A DNA stretch of 64,000 bases from JADKHC01 sp047600805 (GTDB lineage Bacteria; Verrucomicrobiota; Verrucomicrobiia; Opitutales; Opitutaceae): the NCBI GenBank assembly GCA_047600805.1, contig JASGKG010000001.1:4030001-4094000 (forward strand), given 5' to 3'. This document shows positions 17,727 to 25,890 of the stretch, piece by piece (positions within the stretch are counted from its first letter, which is position 1; the number at the start of each line of letters is the position of its first letter). A model generated the notes under the pieces. It had not been told where the DNA came from, searched no databases, and saw nothing but the letters and a program-made list of their open reading frames with translations. The translations under genes were made by a program, and so were the position numbers.

Positions 17727-17785
17727 CAGGAATGGCAGGAATTTGCAGGAAATTGCACAAATTCTGACAGGAATCTGGCAGGAAT
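17727..17785. repeat. Five iterated CAGGAAT motifs
   Basis: CAGGAAT occurs at 17727-17733, 17736-17742, 17768-17774 and 17779-17785, with CAGGAAA at 17746-17752. The flanking TGACAGGAATxxGGCAGGAAT context occurs twice. Spacing of 9-11 bp inside each cluster would place copies near one face of the helix, like iterons or cooperative operator sites. Confidence 0.55.
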
Positions 17786-17963
17786 TTTCCGGCGGGTTAT
17801 GAGCGCGTTTTTCTTTGGGTGAGTTCATCGCAGAAGGACAGGGCGAACTGTCAGGTGTTGGCTGGCGGTCGGACGTAGCGAACCGCACAGCACCACGTTT
17901 ATGGTGATTTGCAGCCGGAGGTGTGCAATCAACCAAGCCCGGCTATTTCTCGTATCGGATCGA

Positions 17964-18620
17964 TTACGCGTTTAGGCGTGCGGCTGCGATGATCGGTTTG
18001 GCCCATGCCGGTGGCTTAGGTGAGCAGGCCACGATTTTCTTGCCGCGAACGTGAAGCAGCAGAACGGGCGCGGGGGCAAGGCCGCCATCGGGTTGCGCCG
18101 TCGCCTCGGCCGAGTTGTCGAATACTTTGACCTCGGTAAGAAATGGCAGGAGATGGATCAGATTTTCACGGCTGGAGATCCACCTGGAGCGAATCTTGTC
18201 CTCTGGGATGTCGTGGCCTCCTTTGGCCACGCGTTGTGCAACGCGCTGGATGTTGAGTTCTGGCGTGGTCAATCCACAATACCATATCACTACCTCCAAG
18301 CCTTCCAGTGCTGCCTGCTTGAGGAGCTTAGGTATCGTATTTGCGCCCAGGGTGGACTCGAAATTGTAGCTCGCCTTGTTTTTTATCGCATGTTCCAGCT
18401 GCTTCCGCCCGACGTTCCATGCCTCGCCGTTGGCTGCTTCTATGCTCAGACTGGCATCCACTTTTCGGAGCATTCGCGCGAAAGCATCGGGGTTGAAAAA
18501 TGAAACTCCTTTTTGATGCAGCAATGCGCCCATCAAGCTGCTCTTACCGGAACCATTGACACCGGCAAGAACGGTGATTCTGGCTGGAAGGATGGGGCTA
18601 GCTTTCGACTTGGTGCTCAT
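17964..18620 (-). CDS. Zeta-toxin-like P-loop kinase
   Basis: The 218 aa protein starts with a Walker A loop GVNGSGKSSL (about residues 19-28) followed by FFNPDAFARML, the zeta-type arrangement in which an Asp after the P-loop acts in catalysis. NFESTLGAN and a VWYCGL-like strand follow. Zeta-family toxins phosphorylate UDP-activated sugars and block envelope synthesis, though related proteins may use other substrates. The start overlaps the stop of the antitoxin gene by 4 bp (ATGA), which supports a toxin-antitoxin operon. Pairing with a Phd-type rather than an epsilon-type antitoxin is a known variation. Confidence 0.75.
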   Translation of the reverse strand: MSTKSKASPILPARITVLAGVNGSGKSSLMGALLHQKGVSFFNPDAFARMLRKVDASLSIEAANGEAWNVGRKQLEHAIKNKASYNFESTLGANTIPKLLKQAALEGLEVVIWYCGLTTPELNIQRVAQRVAKGGHDIPEDKIRSRWISSRENLIHLLPFLTEVKVFDNSAEATAQPDGGLAPAPVLLLHVRGKKIVACSPKPPAWAKPIIAAARLNA

Positions 18621-18976
18621 TCCGTGAGTCGAAGGTCACGAAACGCATCAGGTCCGGCTTCGAATGCTTCCTTGGCACCGGCACGCGCAGCGGGGGTGTT
18701 CATGGATTCAGCCAACTCGGCGTAATGTGTCGTCAAAAATTCCAAAGCGGATGATTCGGATTTGGGTTTGGGAGTGAAGGCTGCAACATATTCCTCGTAA
18801 GGGACCAAGACCGCCTGCGGTTTCTTATGGGTCGTTAAAAGCACGCTCTCGTTATTTTTGATATGCTTGATGACACGCCCCACTTTGTTGCGAAGTGTGG
18901 ATGTGGTGAACTTCCGCATTTTGGCTGTAGGGTTGAAGGCCTTGGCGGCGTTGTGTGCGAGAGCGTTTGAAGGCAT
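18617..18976 (-). CDS. Phd/YefM-type antitoxin
   Basis: The 119 aa protein has the Phd fold pattern from about residue 20: MRKFTTSTLRNKVGRVI, then VLLTTHKKPQAVLVPYEEY. A C-terminal helical tail of the sort that wraps the toxin follows. The ATG at residue 20 (18919) is a possible shorter start, because many Phd proteins begin there. It precedes the zeta-like toxin with a 4-bp overlap and very likely autoregulates the pair through the dyads in its promoter. Confidence 0.8.
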   Translation of the reverse strand: MPSNALAHNAAKAFNPTAKMRKFTTSTLRNKVGRVIKHIKNNESVLLTTHKKPQAVLVPYEEYVAAFTPKPKSESSALEFLTTHYAELAESMNTPAARAGAKEAFEAGPDAFRDLRLTE

Positions 18977-18995
18977 GCCTGAATACTAGGCAAAT

Positions 18996-19024
18996 TAGCC
19001 AAACAGGCGAGCCGTTTTAGTCAA
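18996..19024 (-). promoter_or_regulatory. Promoter of the Phd/zeta operon
   Basis: On the minus strand TTGACT (19019-19024) and TGGCTA (18996-19001) are 17 bp apart, ending 20 bp before the antitoxin start. The dyad GTCA-AAATA-TGAC (19020-19032) overlaps the -35 box. The word TAGCCAAA occurs twice, once at the -10 box and once upstream, as expected for autoregulation. Confidence 0.45.
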
Positions 19025-19172
19025 AATATGACAAAAATAGCCAAATTGAGTTAACCCAAGCGTTTATTTAGACAAACCTAGGGTACTGACGACTGGGCCA
19101 AGGCGATCCTGCGCCGGATTGTTGGAGTATTTTTACCTGACAGGAGAATCCAGCCGATACCGACAAAAGTGC

Positions 19173-19412
19173 TCACGCTCCCAAAAACATATCCAGCCAT
19201 TCACGACGGATGACGATTTTAGCTCCTATGCGGGCGGACTTGACGCGACGGCTCGCGATCAGATCGCGCAGTTTCCTTGGAGAGCAAACCAAGTAGGCGC
19301 TTGCCTCTTTCACGTCCATGACGACAGGTGGCGTGGTGCGGATGATGACGGCCTTGTCGGCGTCGAGGCGGTATTTCTGATTGGTTGGTTCGGTATTGAT
19401 GGGCATGTTCAC
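19173..19412 (-). CDS. Excisionase-type helix-turn-helix protein
   Basis: The 79 aa protein ends in the winged HTH of the excisionase/MerR-like family: MDVKEASAYLVCSPRKLRDLI, then RRVKSARIGAKIVIRREWLDMFL. Such proteins bend DNA at attachment sites during excision or act as small regulators. The first 30 residues are polar and probably flexible. No complete integrase lies next to it. A 197-bp gap separates it from the Phd promoter. Confidence 0.75.
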   Translation of the reverse strand: MNMPINTEPTNQKYRLDADKAVIIRTTPPVVMDVKEASAYLVCSPRKLRDLIASRRVKSARIGAKIVIRREWLDMFLGA

Positions 19413-19783
19413 ATAGTCGAAGGGGATGCTGCCCGCCGGCGACAGCGCCGACCCTCCGAATTCACGGTGGGTTGGCTACCGTAATAACAGTAGGCCCAAA
19501 TTCACAATGGAGTAGGCCCGTGGTTAAATACAGGCGTGCCTCTGGAAATCGTACAGAAGGTCAACAACCAAGAAATTCCTCACAAACAATTGGTCGCCGG
19601 ACAATTCAGGCCTGATTTGGGACGGGCTGGATCGGGTGCAAGACAGGACGAGGAACCCGGCAAGGAATACCTGAAAATCGGGACAGCCCCCGCAAAGGCA
19701 GACTTTGTGCCTTTTGACTTGCCGACAACAGGGAACGGCACGCATAAAAAGTGTTTTCCCTAAACCTGTGGCGGATGCAACAG
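19413..19783. other. Intergenic stretch before the TssE-like gene
   Basis: No supported gene is seen. GTAGGCCC is repeated 20 bp apart at about 19490-19520. A 75-codon plus-strand frame and its antisense partner both lack recognisable features. Confidence 0.35.
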
Positions 19784-20233
19784 ATGGCCAAACCTAGATC
19801 GCGAATGCGCGAATATCCCGACTTGTTTTCCAAGTTGGAGGGCGGAGGCGGCTCCATGGCTGATTTGTGGGAGTGCGTGTTTCGAAACGTCGGACAGCTG
19901 TTTGGAGCCAGACTTGGGCCTGTGGATATAGAGCTGGAGGCGTTTTCTTATGCGAGAAATTCGATCTGTCGCTTCGGGGTGCGCGATCCTAGCGGGCCGG
20001 TCGGCGGCCCTTCCGATTATGCCGAGCATCTCGCCCAGGCTATCCGGGCTCATGAACCTCGCTTGGTCGCCAAAACGGTGAGCGTGCGTTACATTGAACC
20101 ACCTCCGCAAGTGACGCAGGCACGCTGGCTCTTCCGGGTCGAGGGGCTGCTGTGGCCGGAGGGCGCAGGTCATTGTTTTCGCTGTATGGCCGCATTCGAT
20201 CTGATGGAAGGACGCGCGACGCTCGTGCGCTGA
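19784..20233 (+). CDS. TssE/gp25-like type VI secretion baseplate protein (orphan)
   Basis: The 149 aa product follows the gpW/gp25 pattern of TssE, a baseplate wedge subunit. A first helix (LWECVFRNVGQLFGAR, about residues 30-45) is followed by a short CRFGVRDPSG segment equivalent to the family's NYG.PD.sg, then DYAEHLAQAIRAHEPRL with the diagnostic EPRL, then a beta segment (WLFRVEGLLW). It starts MAKPRSRMREYPDLF; in-frame starts at 19775 and 19751 are possible. No other tss gene is present, so it is either a leftover or a partner of the toxin gene that starts 6 bp downstream. Confidence 0.5.
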   Translation: MAKPRSRMREYPDLFSKLEGGGGSMADLWECVFRNVGQLFGARLGPVDIELEAFSYARNSICRFGVRDPSGPVGGPSDYAEHLAQAIRAHEPRLVAKTVSVRYIEPPPQVTQARWLFRVEGLLWPEGAGHCFRCMAAFDLMEGRATLVR

Positions 20234-20238
20234 TCGCC

Positions 20239-21126
20239 ATGGAACTCAAACAACTCCCTGAAATCAAAACGCTGGAACGTCATCGCGTGGAGGATGCCGG
20301 TGCGTACAAGGACGAAGAGCTGCGCAGCCTGTTGCGTTTGATTTTCGGCCTGGCTGACATCGATGGTTCAATCAAAAAACTCCGCGCCAAAGACGTTTAC
20401 CTACTGGCTGATGGTTCGGCTAGGAAGCCGATGGCCAATCTGCCAACTCCGCCGCCATCCGTTGCGCCGGCAATGGTGGCTCCTGCCGCAAAATTGTCCG
20501 GCGTCGCCATACCCAGAAAGCCGAGCGATAATATTCAGGTGACCGCCGATGAGTACGCCGCGCTCAATCGAAAGGTTGATTATGCGCAGGACCATCCGGA
20601 GCCGATTTGCCGAAGTGTGCCGGTCGAGGCGGAGCCAGACGTGGACGTCGCACAAACACCGCGACCAACCGCCAAAGAAGTCGAACTGGCTAAGACACCA
20701 GGACAAACGCCAGAACAGCGAGCAGCCCGCGAAAAGGTGGCAAGAGATTTCTATCACGAGCATCCGACCCTGGGAGACGACCGATGTGATGAAGATATTC
20801 GCGGAATTGATCTAAACCAGCCCGTCGAGGTGGTGGAGTTTCCGCCACCTCCTCAAATGGGGCAATACGTCCGGCGCAGTGCTTCGGCACCGGGAAATTT
20901 CTTTGATCCGATTGGCGGGCAGTCCGCCGATAGCATGGGCTTAAACGGTGACGCTTCGGCTCGTGAGTATCGCACATACACCACTCCTCACGGGCAAGGG
21001 CTCAAATCGACTGCCGCCCCGATAACGGATACTTGGACCGACGCGAACAACCCTGTGGTAACCCGTGGCGGAGGCCAACAAATCGTAGTTGATAAACCGA
21101 CCAGCGCTAAATTTAGCCGCACATAA
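20239..21126 (+). CDS. Polymorphic toxin, Tse6/TNT-like C-terminal domain
   Basis: The 295 aa protein has an N-terminal helical stretch, a long Pro/Ala-rich linker (about residues 55-200) and a compact C-terminal domain. That domain contains GNFFDPIGGQ, then LKSTAAPITDTW, then GGGQQIVV, the layout of TNT/Tse6-class NAD(P) glycohydrolase toxins. This class empties target cells of NAD(P)+. It follows the TssE-like gene by 5 bp, and a Tsi6-like immunity gene begins 10 bp after its stop, which supports the reading. No PAAR, VgrG or Rhs part is seen, so the delivery route is unclear. The toxin subclass is from memory of the family pattern, not from a search. Confidence 0.55.
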   Translation: MELKQLPEIKTLERHRVEDAGAYKDEELRSLLRLIFGLADIDGSIKKLRAKDVYLLADGSARKPMANLPTPPPSVAPAMVAPAAKLSGVAIPRKPSDNIQVTADEYAALNRKVDYAQDHPEPICRSVPVEAEPDVDVAQTPRPTAKEVELAKTPGQTPEQRAAREKVARDFYHEHPTLGDDRCDEDIRGIDLNQPVEVVEFPPPPQMGQYVRRSASAPGNFFDPIGGQSADSMGLNGDASAREYRTYTTPHGQGLKSTAAPITDTWTDANNPVVTRGGGQQIVVDKPTSAKFSRT

Positions 21127-21136
21127 CCCTTTAATC

Positions 21137-21430
21137 ATGAAAAGAGTCGAAACTATCCCTGAGTTCCTCGCTACGCTACCGCTGGCCATCGCACGAATGG
21201 AGCAGTTGATAAAGGATTATCCCGGGGACAGCTTTCTCGAATCGATCCTCCGACAGCTCAAGCATGTCGCTGAGTGGACTGCTGAGGGGAGAACTCCCGC
21301 AAAAGAGCAGATCGAGAAACTTTCGTTTGGGACTATGGCGAGCAAAGCGGTTGCCGACACTGACGACGAATGTGCACGAATGCTTTATTCATTGTCGTAT
21401 TTTTTGCGACATTGGCCAACCGCTCGTTGA
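21137..21430 (+). CDS. Tsi6-like immunity protein
   Basis: The 97 aa all-helical acidic protein matches the pattern I know from Tsi6, which neutralises the NADase effector Tse6. A helix ending near ILRQLKHVAEWT is followed by a turn with EQIEKLSFGTMASKAV and a last helix (DDECARMLYSLSYF). The ATG at 21137 follows the toxin stop closely. As an immunity protein it would stay in the cytoplasm and bind the toxin domain. Confidence 0.6.
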   Translation: MKRVETIPEFLATLPLAIARMEQLIKDYPGDSFLESILRQLKHVAEWTAEGRTPAKEQIEKLSFGTMASKAVADTDDECARMLYSLSYFLRHWPTAR

Positions 21431-21510
21431 ATGGGTTTGTTAACGGCAGTGTCTTGGACCGGCTCTGTATCGGTTCGCATTCGGGTGGGCGGCGGGCGGA
21501 CTGTGGCGGG

Positions 21511-21997
21511 GTGAAAAAATCACCTCAAAAAAAAGGTCCGGCAGCAGTGCGTCTGTTGCGGGAGATCGTTCATTCCTGAACCTCGCGCGGCCGGCCGGCA
21601 GCGTTTTTGCGCCCGTCTGAAATGCCGCAAGGCCAGTAATCGGCTGAGCAAAATCCGGTGGATGGCCAAACCGGGCAACGAAAACTATGACTGCGGCGCG
21701 GTGCCGCTTGATCGGGTCAGGCGGTGGCGCGCGGCGAATCCGGGTTACTGGCGTCCGAAGGGAGCGCAGCAAGAGGCCGATGATCTCGTGGCTGTGCTCG
21801 ATGCGTTTGCGTTACGGAAGTCCTGCGATGCGTTACGGAAGACCTGGCCGCCGCTGCTTGTTGCTCTGCTGGGGTTGATGGTTAGGTTTCGCAAAATTGC
21901 GTTACGGAAGACCATCGCGGGTGAAGTCAGGGCCAGCATGATGGCCGGATATGCGCTTCTTGGCCTCCCCTCCCCACAACCGGAAATCGGAAAATAA
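21511..21997 (+). pseudogene. Recombinase-associated zinc-finger-like protein, frame change at an A8 run
   Basis: The conserved part reads CVCCGRSFIPEPRAAG, then QRFCARLKCRKASNRLSKIRW, then DRVRRWRAANPGYWRPK and an Ala/Leu-rich C-terminal helix. This is a small Cys-cluster protein I have seen beside serine recombinases in Planctomycetota and Verrucomicrobiota. The frame has no good start after its upstream stop (TGA at 21512-21514). A GTG at 21511 opens a different frame (VKKSPQKKG) that would join the zinc-finger frame if one base were skipped in the eight adenines at 21527-21534. The cause is either a frameshift mutation or slippage. The Met at 21662 is inside the conserved part. Confidence 0.5.
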
Positions 21998-22029
21998 ACC
22001 AGTAGATAGAACTATTGTTTTACACGGAC

Positions 22030-22215
22030 ATGAGCGGTCGGAATAAACGGCCGCTCAACGCTGACTCTGCGCCCCATCTGCCGGTCGCAGCTTACGTGCG
22101 TGTATCCGCAGGTCATCAGCCGTATTCCGCAAAACAACAGTTGGAGCGGATCAAGGCGTTTGCGATCAGGCATGGCTTCACCGTGGTTCTTGTAGCCGAG
22201 GAGGGAGTACGATGA
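22030..22215 (+). pseudogene. Truncated serine recombinase N-terminus
   Basis: Sixty-one codons encode the first third of a resolvase domain: VAAYVRVSAGHQPYS with the catalytic Ser, then LERIKAFAIRHGF. It ends in TGA overlapping the ATG of the next, full-length recombinase. The two N-termini are similar but not identical, so this is a diverged tandem copy rather than a recent duplication. It may act as a leader for translational coupling. Confidence 0.6.
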
Positions 22216-23777
22216 GTGGTCAGACAAAGCTTCCGCTCTCCTCGGACGCTTCGGCCGATATTCCCGCCGCCGCGTACGTGCGCATGTCCACAGAGCATCA
22301 GCAATACTCCACAGAAAATCAGTTAGACCGAATCAAGGAATACGCCGCCCGGCGAAAGATGAACATTGTGCGGGTGTTTGAGGACTCGGGGAAGAGCGGA
22401 CTGAGTGTCAGGGGCCGCGAAAGTCTCCAGAAAATGATCGCGGAGGTCGAGGCAGGCACGGCCGATTTCAAATGCATCCTCGCTTACGATGTCAGCCGGT
22501 GGGGCCGGTTTCAGGATGCTGACGAGAGTGGTTTCTACGAGTATATCTGCAAACGCGCGGGCATTGCGGTTCACTACTGCGCCGAGCAATTTGAAAACGA
22601 CGGCTCGCCTACATCTAACATTATCAAGAGCGTGAAACGGTCGATGGCGGGCGAGTACAGCCGTGAGCTTTCGACCAAGGTTTTCCAAGGTGCGTGTCGT
22701 TTGATTCAGCTCGGGTTCAAGCAAGGCGGAGCGGCTGGTTATGGTTTGCGGCGGATGCTCGTCGATCAGAGCGGTGCGCACAAAAGCGTCCTTGGAATCG
22801 GCGAGCAGAAGAGCCTGCAAACGGATCGCGTGGTGCTCGTGCTCGGACCGGATGAGGAGGTCGCGACGGTGCGGCGGGTTTACCGGATGTTCCTAGATGA
22901 GTCGTTGTCAGAAACGGAAATCGCCACGCGGCTCAATGCGCAGGGGCTGCGCACGGATCTGGGGCGGGCGTGGTCACGCGGCACGGTGCATCAATTGCTC
23001 ACGAACGAAAAATATATCGGCAACAACGTTTATCACCGGACCTCGTTTAAGTTGAAACGAAAGCACGTCAACAATCCGCCGGACATGTGGATCAGGGCGA
23101 CGAGCGTGTTTGCAGCGATTGTCAGTGTGGAGGATTTCCTCCGTGTGCAGGAAATCATTCTTGCCCGGACGAAGCGTTATACAAACGAGGAGATGCTCGA
23201 AAAACTTCGAGAGATTCTGAAAAACCACGGACGGCTTTCCGGGGTGCTGATCGATGAACGCGAGGACATGCCATCGAGCGCAGCATTTCGGAACCGCTTT
23301 GGCAGCCTGCTGCGAGCATATCAGCTAATCGGATACACGCCGGAGACCGATTACGCGTTTCTTCAGGTGAATCGGTTTCTTCGCCAGAAGCATCCTGAGC
23401 TCGTGCAGGAAATCATCACGACGCTGACCGGGTTGGGTGTGACGGTCGGGCGCGATCCATCGACGGAATTGCTCACGCTCGATCAGGAATTGACGGCGTC
23501 GCTGGTGCTGGCTCGGTGTCTTCACACAGAAACCGGCACGGCGCGGTGGGCGGTGCGTTTCGAGGAAAGTTTACGGCCAGACATCACCATTGTTGCGCGG
23601 ATGGATGAAGCGAATCAGGGCATCAAGGATTACTACTTGTTTCCGGCGATTGATCGTGTGGCGGCCAAGGTGCGGCTGGCGGAGGACAATCAGGTCGCAC
23701 TCGATTGTTACCGGTTCGACGATCTCGAATTCTTTTTCGCCATGGCGGAGCGCATCTCAATCGAGGAGGTTGCGTGA
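22212..23777 (+). CDS. Large serine recombinase
   Basis: The 521 aa protein has a resolvase catalytic domain (AAYVRMSTEHQQYS with the nucleophile Ser, GKSGLSVRGRESLQ, AYDVSRWGRFQDADES) and the recombinase domain (SETEIATRLNAQGLRTDLGRAWSRGTVHQLLTN-type core, then KYIGNNVYHR). The rest of the C terminus is helical without a coiled-coil or zinc ribbon that I can see. Such enzymes integrate or excise DNA using short attachment sites. It is followed by two ParB-like genes in tight overlap, and all three probably form one transcript. Confidence 0.9.
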   Translation: MSGQTKLPLSSDASADIPAAAYVRMSTEHQQYSTENQLDRIKEYAARRKMNIVRVFEDSGKSGLSVRGRESLQKMIAEVEAGTADFKCILAYDVSRWGRFQDADESGFYEYICKRAGIAVHYCAEQFENDGSPTSNIIKSVKRSMAGEYSRELSTKVFQGACRLIQLGFKQGGAAGYGLRRMLVDQSGAHKSVLGIGEQKSLQTDRVVLVLGPDEEVATVRRVYRMFLDESLSETEIATRLNAQGLRTDLGRAWSRGTVHQLLTNEKYIGNNVYHRTSFKLKRKHVNNPPDMWIRATSVFAAIVSVEDFLRVQEIILARTKRYTNEEMLEKLREILKNHGRLSGVLIDEREDMPSSAAFRNRFGSLLRAYQLIGYTPETDYAFLQVNRFLRQKHPELVQEIITTLTGLGVTVGRDPSTELLTLDQELTASLVLARCLHTETGTARWAVRFEESLRPDITIVARMDEANQGIKDYYLFPAIDRVAAKVRLAEDNQVALDCYRFDDLEFFFAMAERISIEEVA

Positions 23778-24661
23778 GCGACGAAGATATTACGGAAGTT
23801 CACGTCATCCCGGTGGCCAATATCCGCATTGCCAATCCACGTGTAAGAGACAAACGGAAATTTGAATTGGTCATGCAGAGCATCGCGGCAGTGGGACTGA
23901 AGCGTCCCATCACCGTGATGGAAGGAAAGCCGATGACTGATGGTTCGCCTGGCTACGATCTGGTATGTGGGCAGGGCCGGCTCGAGGCGTTCATTGCGCT
24001 CGGGCAGGTGGATATCCCGGCATTTGTCCGCAAGATGACGAAGTCGGAAGGACTGATCGCCAGTCTCGTAGAAAACATTGCCCGGCGGAGGCTGAGCGCC
24101 ATCGACCAGATCCAGACTATCCGATGGATGAAAGAGCAGGGCAACAGCATCGAGGCCATCGCACAGAAAACCGGGCTTTCCGAAAGCTACGCGCAGGGCA
24201 TTCTCAAGCTGCTGGATCAGGGCGAGGAACGCGTTCTCGATGCGGTGCTCTCGGGCCGGCTGCCGCTCACGATTGCGGTTTCCATTGCCGGCATCAGCGA
24301 CGAGGCGGCGCAGCAACTTCTCGTTGAAGCGTACGAGAGAAAGGCGATGAAGCAGTCAACGCTGACGGCCTTTCGCCGACTGCTCGATCACCGGAAAAGT
24401 TTTGGACGCGGTTACGAGAAAGGACGGCAAAGACCGAGGAAGCGCACGACGGTGGATGGACTGATCCTCGCGTATAAACAGGAAACCAACCGCCAGAGAA
24501 TAATCGTAACGAAAGCCAAGATCTGCGAAACGCGTCTGCGCACGACGACTGCCGCGCTGAAAATCCTCCTCGGCGACGAAAATTTTGTGACGCTCTTGCG
24601 AGCTGAAGAACTGGCGACCTTGCCGAAGTTTATCGCGGAGCGCGTCAAGAAAACACCCTGA
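23774..24661 (+). CDS. ParB/RepB-like protein 1 of recombinase cassette
   Basis: The start is the GTG at 23774, overlapping the recombinase TGA as GTGA and preceded by GAGGAGG. The 295 aa protein has a ParB N-terminal nuclease-like (sulfiredoxin-fold) domain (VIPVANIRIANPR, LVCGQGRLEAFIALGQ, ENIARRRLSAID) and a KorB/ParB-type HTH (SIEAIAQKTGLSESYAQGIL). ParB proteins bind centromere-like sites and partition replicons. Without a ParA here, a role in recombination control or CTP-gated DNA binding is equally possible. Confidence 0.85.
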   Translation: MSDEDITEVHVIPVANIRIANPRVRDKRKFELVMQSIAAVGLKRPITVMEGKPMTDGSPGYDLVCGQGRLEAFIALGQVDIPAFVRKMTKSEGLIASLVENIARRRLSAIDQIQTIRWMKEQGNSIEAIAQKTGLSESYAQGILKLLDQGEERVLDAVLSGRLPLTIAVSIAGISDEAAQQLLVEAYERKAMKQSTLTAFRRLLDHRKSFGRGYEKGRQRPRKRTTVDGLILAYKQETNRQRIIVTKAKICETRLRTTTAALKILLGDENFVTLLRAEELATLPKFIAERVKKTP

Positions 24662-24663
24662 CC

Positions 24664-25542
24664 ATGGCCAATAAAGTACGCTTCGGGTTTGAACGCAAAG
24701 CAATGATCTTGCCGCTCAAACAAATTCTGCCCATCCGACAAATTCAGTCGAATGATAAATGGTTCGGTAAATACAATTCGGTGGTCGCGTCGATCCGGGA
24801 AATCGGGCTGGTCGAGCCCTTGGTGGTTTTCCCGAGCCGGGACAGCCGAACTAGTTACTTGTTGCTCGACGGGCATCTCCGGTTGAGGGCGTTGCTGGAG
24901 CTCGGCATGACGGAAGCGCTTTGTCTGGTGGCCAAGGAGGACGACGCTTTCACCTACAACGCCCGGGTGAACCGCATTGCGCTGATCCAAGAGCATAAGA
25001 TGATCATGAAGGCGCTGGCGGGCGGTGCGTCGGAGGAGGCGATTGCGAAGGCGCTCGATGTGGATGTGGCGAAAATTATCCGCGGGAAAAACCTGCTCGA
25101 CGGCCTGCATGCCGAAGCCATTCAAATTCTAAGAGACAAACCGGTGACGGAAAATGCACTGCGGGTGATGAAGCATGTGAAGCCACTCCGGCAGATCGAA
25201 ATGGCGCAGCTCATGGTGAGCGGAAACAACTACACGCACGCCTACGCGCGGGCGCTCTTGGTCGGCACGCCGACGGACCAACTGTTGAATCCAGCGCAGC
25301 GGAAAAAAGTCCCCGGCCAGACAGAAGAGGACATCCTGCGGATGGAAAAAGAAATGGAAGTTTTGGAGCGCGAATTTCGTGGTGTGCAGGACGACTACGG
25401 CGCGAACACCCTGCACCTCGGCGCGGTGCAACGGTACATCAAGCGGCTCCTCGATAACCCGAAGGTGAAACGTTTTCTTCAGCAACGCTACGCGGAGCTG
25501 TTGGAGGAGTTCCAAGAACTGGCAGTGCTTGACGCCATATAA
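24664..25542 (+). CDS. ParB/RepB-like protein 2 of recombinase cassette
   Basis: The 292 aa protein begins 2 bp after the previous stop. It has a ParB-like N-terminal domain (ILPIRQIQSNDKWFGKYNSV, LLLDGHLRLRALLELG) and an HTH-like middle, followed by the domain often annotated as plasmid partitioning RepB C-terminal (TENALRVMKHVKPLRQIEMAQLM, then a long helix ending ELLEEFQELAVLDAI). It probably acts together with the first ParB-like protein. The recombinase plus two ParB-like genes recurs in other genomes to my knowledge, but its role is not settled. Confidence 0.8.
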   Translation: MANKVRFGFERKAMILPLKQILPIRQIQSNDKWFGKYNSVVASIREIGLVEPLVVFPSRDSRTSYLLLDGHLRLRALLELGMTEALCLVAKEDDAFTYNARVNRIALIQEHKMIMKALAGGASEEAIAKALDVDVAKIIRGKNLLDGLHAEAIQILRDKPVTENALRVMKHVKPLRQIEMAQLMVSGNNYTHAYARALLVGTPTDQLLNPAQRKKVPGQTEEDILRMEKEMEVLEREFRGVQDDYGANTLHLGAVQRYIKRLLDNPKVKRFLQQRYAELLEEFQELAVLDAI

Positions 25543-25732
25543 ATTTCCTCGGGCGCAAAAATTCAACAGGTTGGCACCTATATGCCGCAACGTCCAAAGC
25601 CGCTCGAGGCGAATATGGGCACGAGGCCGCAAGGCCTGGTGGAATGTAGAAAGGCCCGCGTTCCGTCGGTGGCGGCTGGAGCGCAGCTTAAGAATGACAG
25701 GAATAACCGGTCAATCGTATGTTTAACCATAC
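25543..25732. promoter_or_regulatory. Intergenic region with near-palindrome GTATGTTTAACCATAC
   Basis: The near-perfect dyad GTATGTTTAACCATAC ends just before the start of the ArsR-like remnant. It would suit an operator for that regulator. Nothing else is recognised in this gap. Confidence 0.4.
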
Positions 25733-25850
25733 ATGGCTAAACTGCTCTCCATTCTCGTTCCGCAAGTTCGTGCCGAAGTGCTGCGGTTGCTCTTTGCCGA
25801 TGCTGTGCGGGAAGGTGCGTGTCTACTCCAATTGGAATCGCAGCAACCAT
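25733..25850 (+). pseudogene. ArsR-like HTH gene fragment
   Basis: The first 26 codons (MAKLLSILVPQVRAEVLRLL, then FADAVR) are the opening helix of small ArsR-type winged-helix regulators. After this the sequence becomes unrelated Cys/Gln/Pro-rich codons that run through the terminator of the opposing gene. The recognition helix and wing are missing, so it cannot work as a regulator. Confidence 0.5.
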
Positions 25851-25855
25851 GCTTC

Positions 25856-25890
25856 AAAAAAAGGGGACGGCGGAATCCGCCGCCCCCTTT
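25856..25890 (-). terminator. Strong rho-independent terminator of the DUF932 gene
   Basis: On the minus strand a 12-position GC-rich stem (pairing 25863-25874 with 25876-25887, one mismatch) is followed by seven Ts. It lies 11 bp beyond the DUF932 stop codon. Confidence 0.85.

Noticed and set aside
17727..17785. CRISPR array
   Set aside because: The repeated unit is only 7-9 bp with irregular spacing and no spacers of constant length. No cas gene is in the window, and no other array was seen.
18051..18503. 150-codon plus-strand frame opposite the zeta-like toxin
   Set aside because: The minus-strand P-loop protein and its ATGA overlap with the antitoxin are far better supported.
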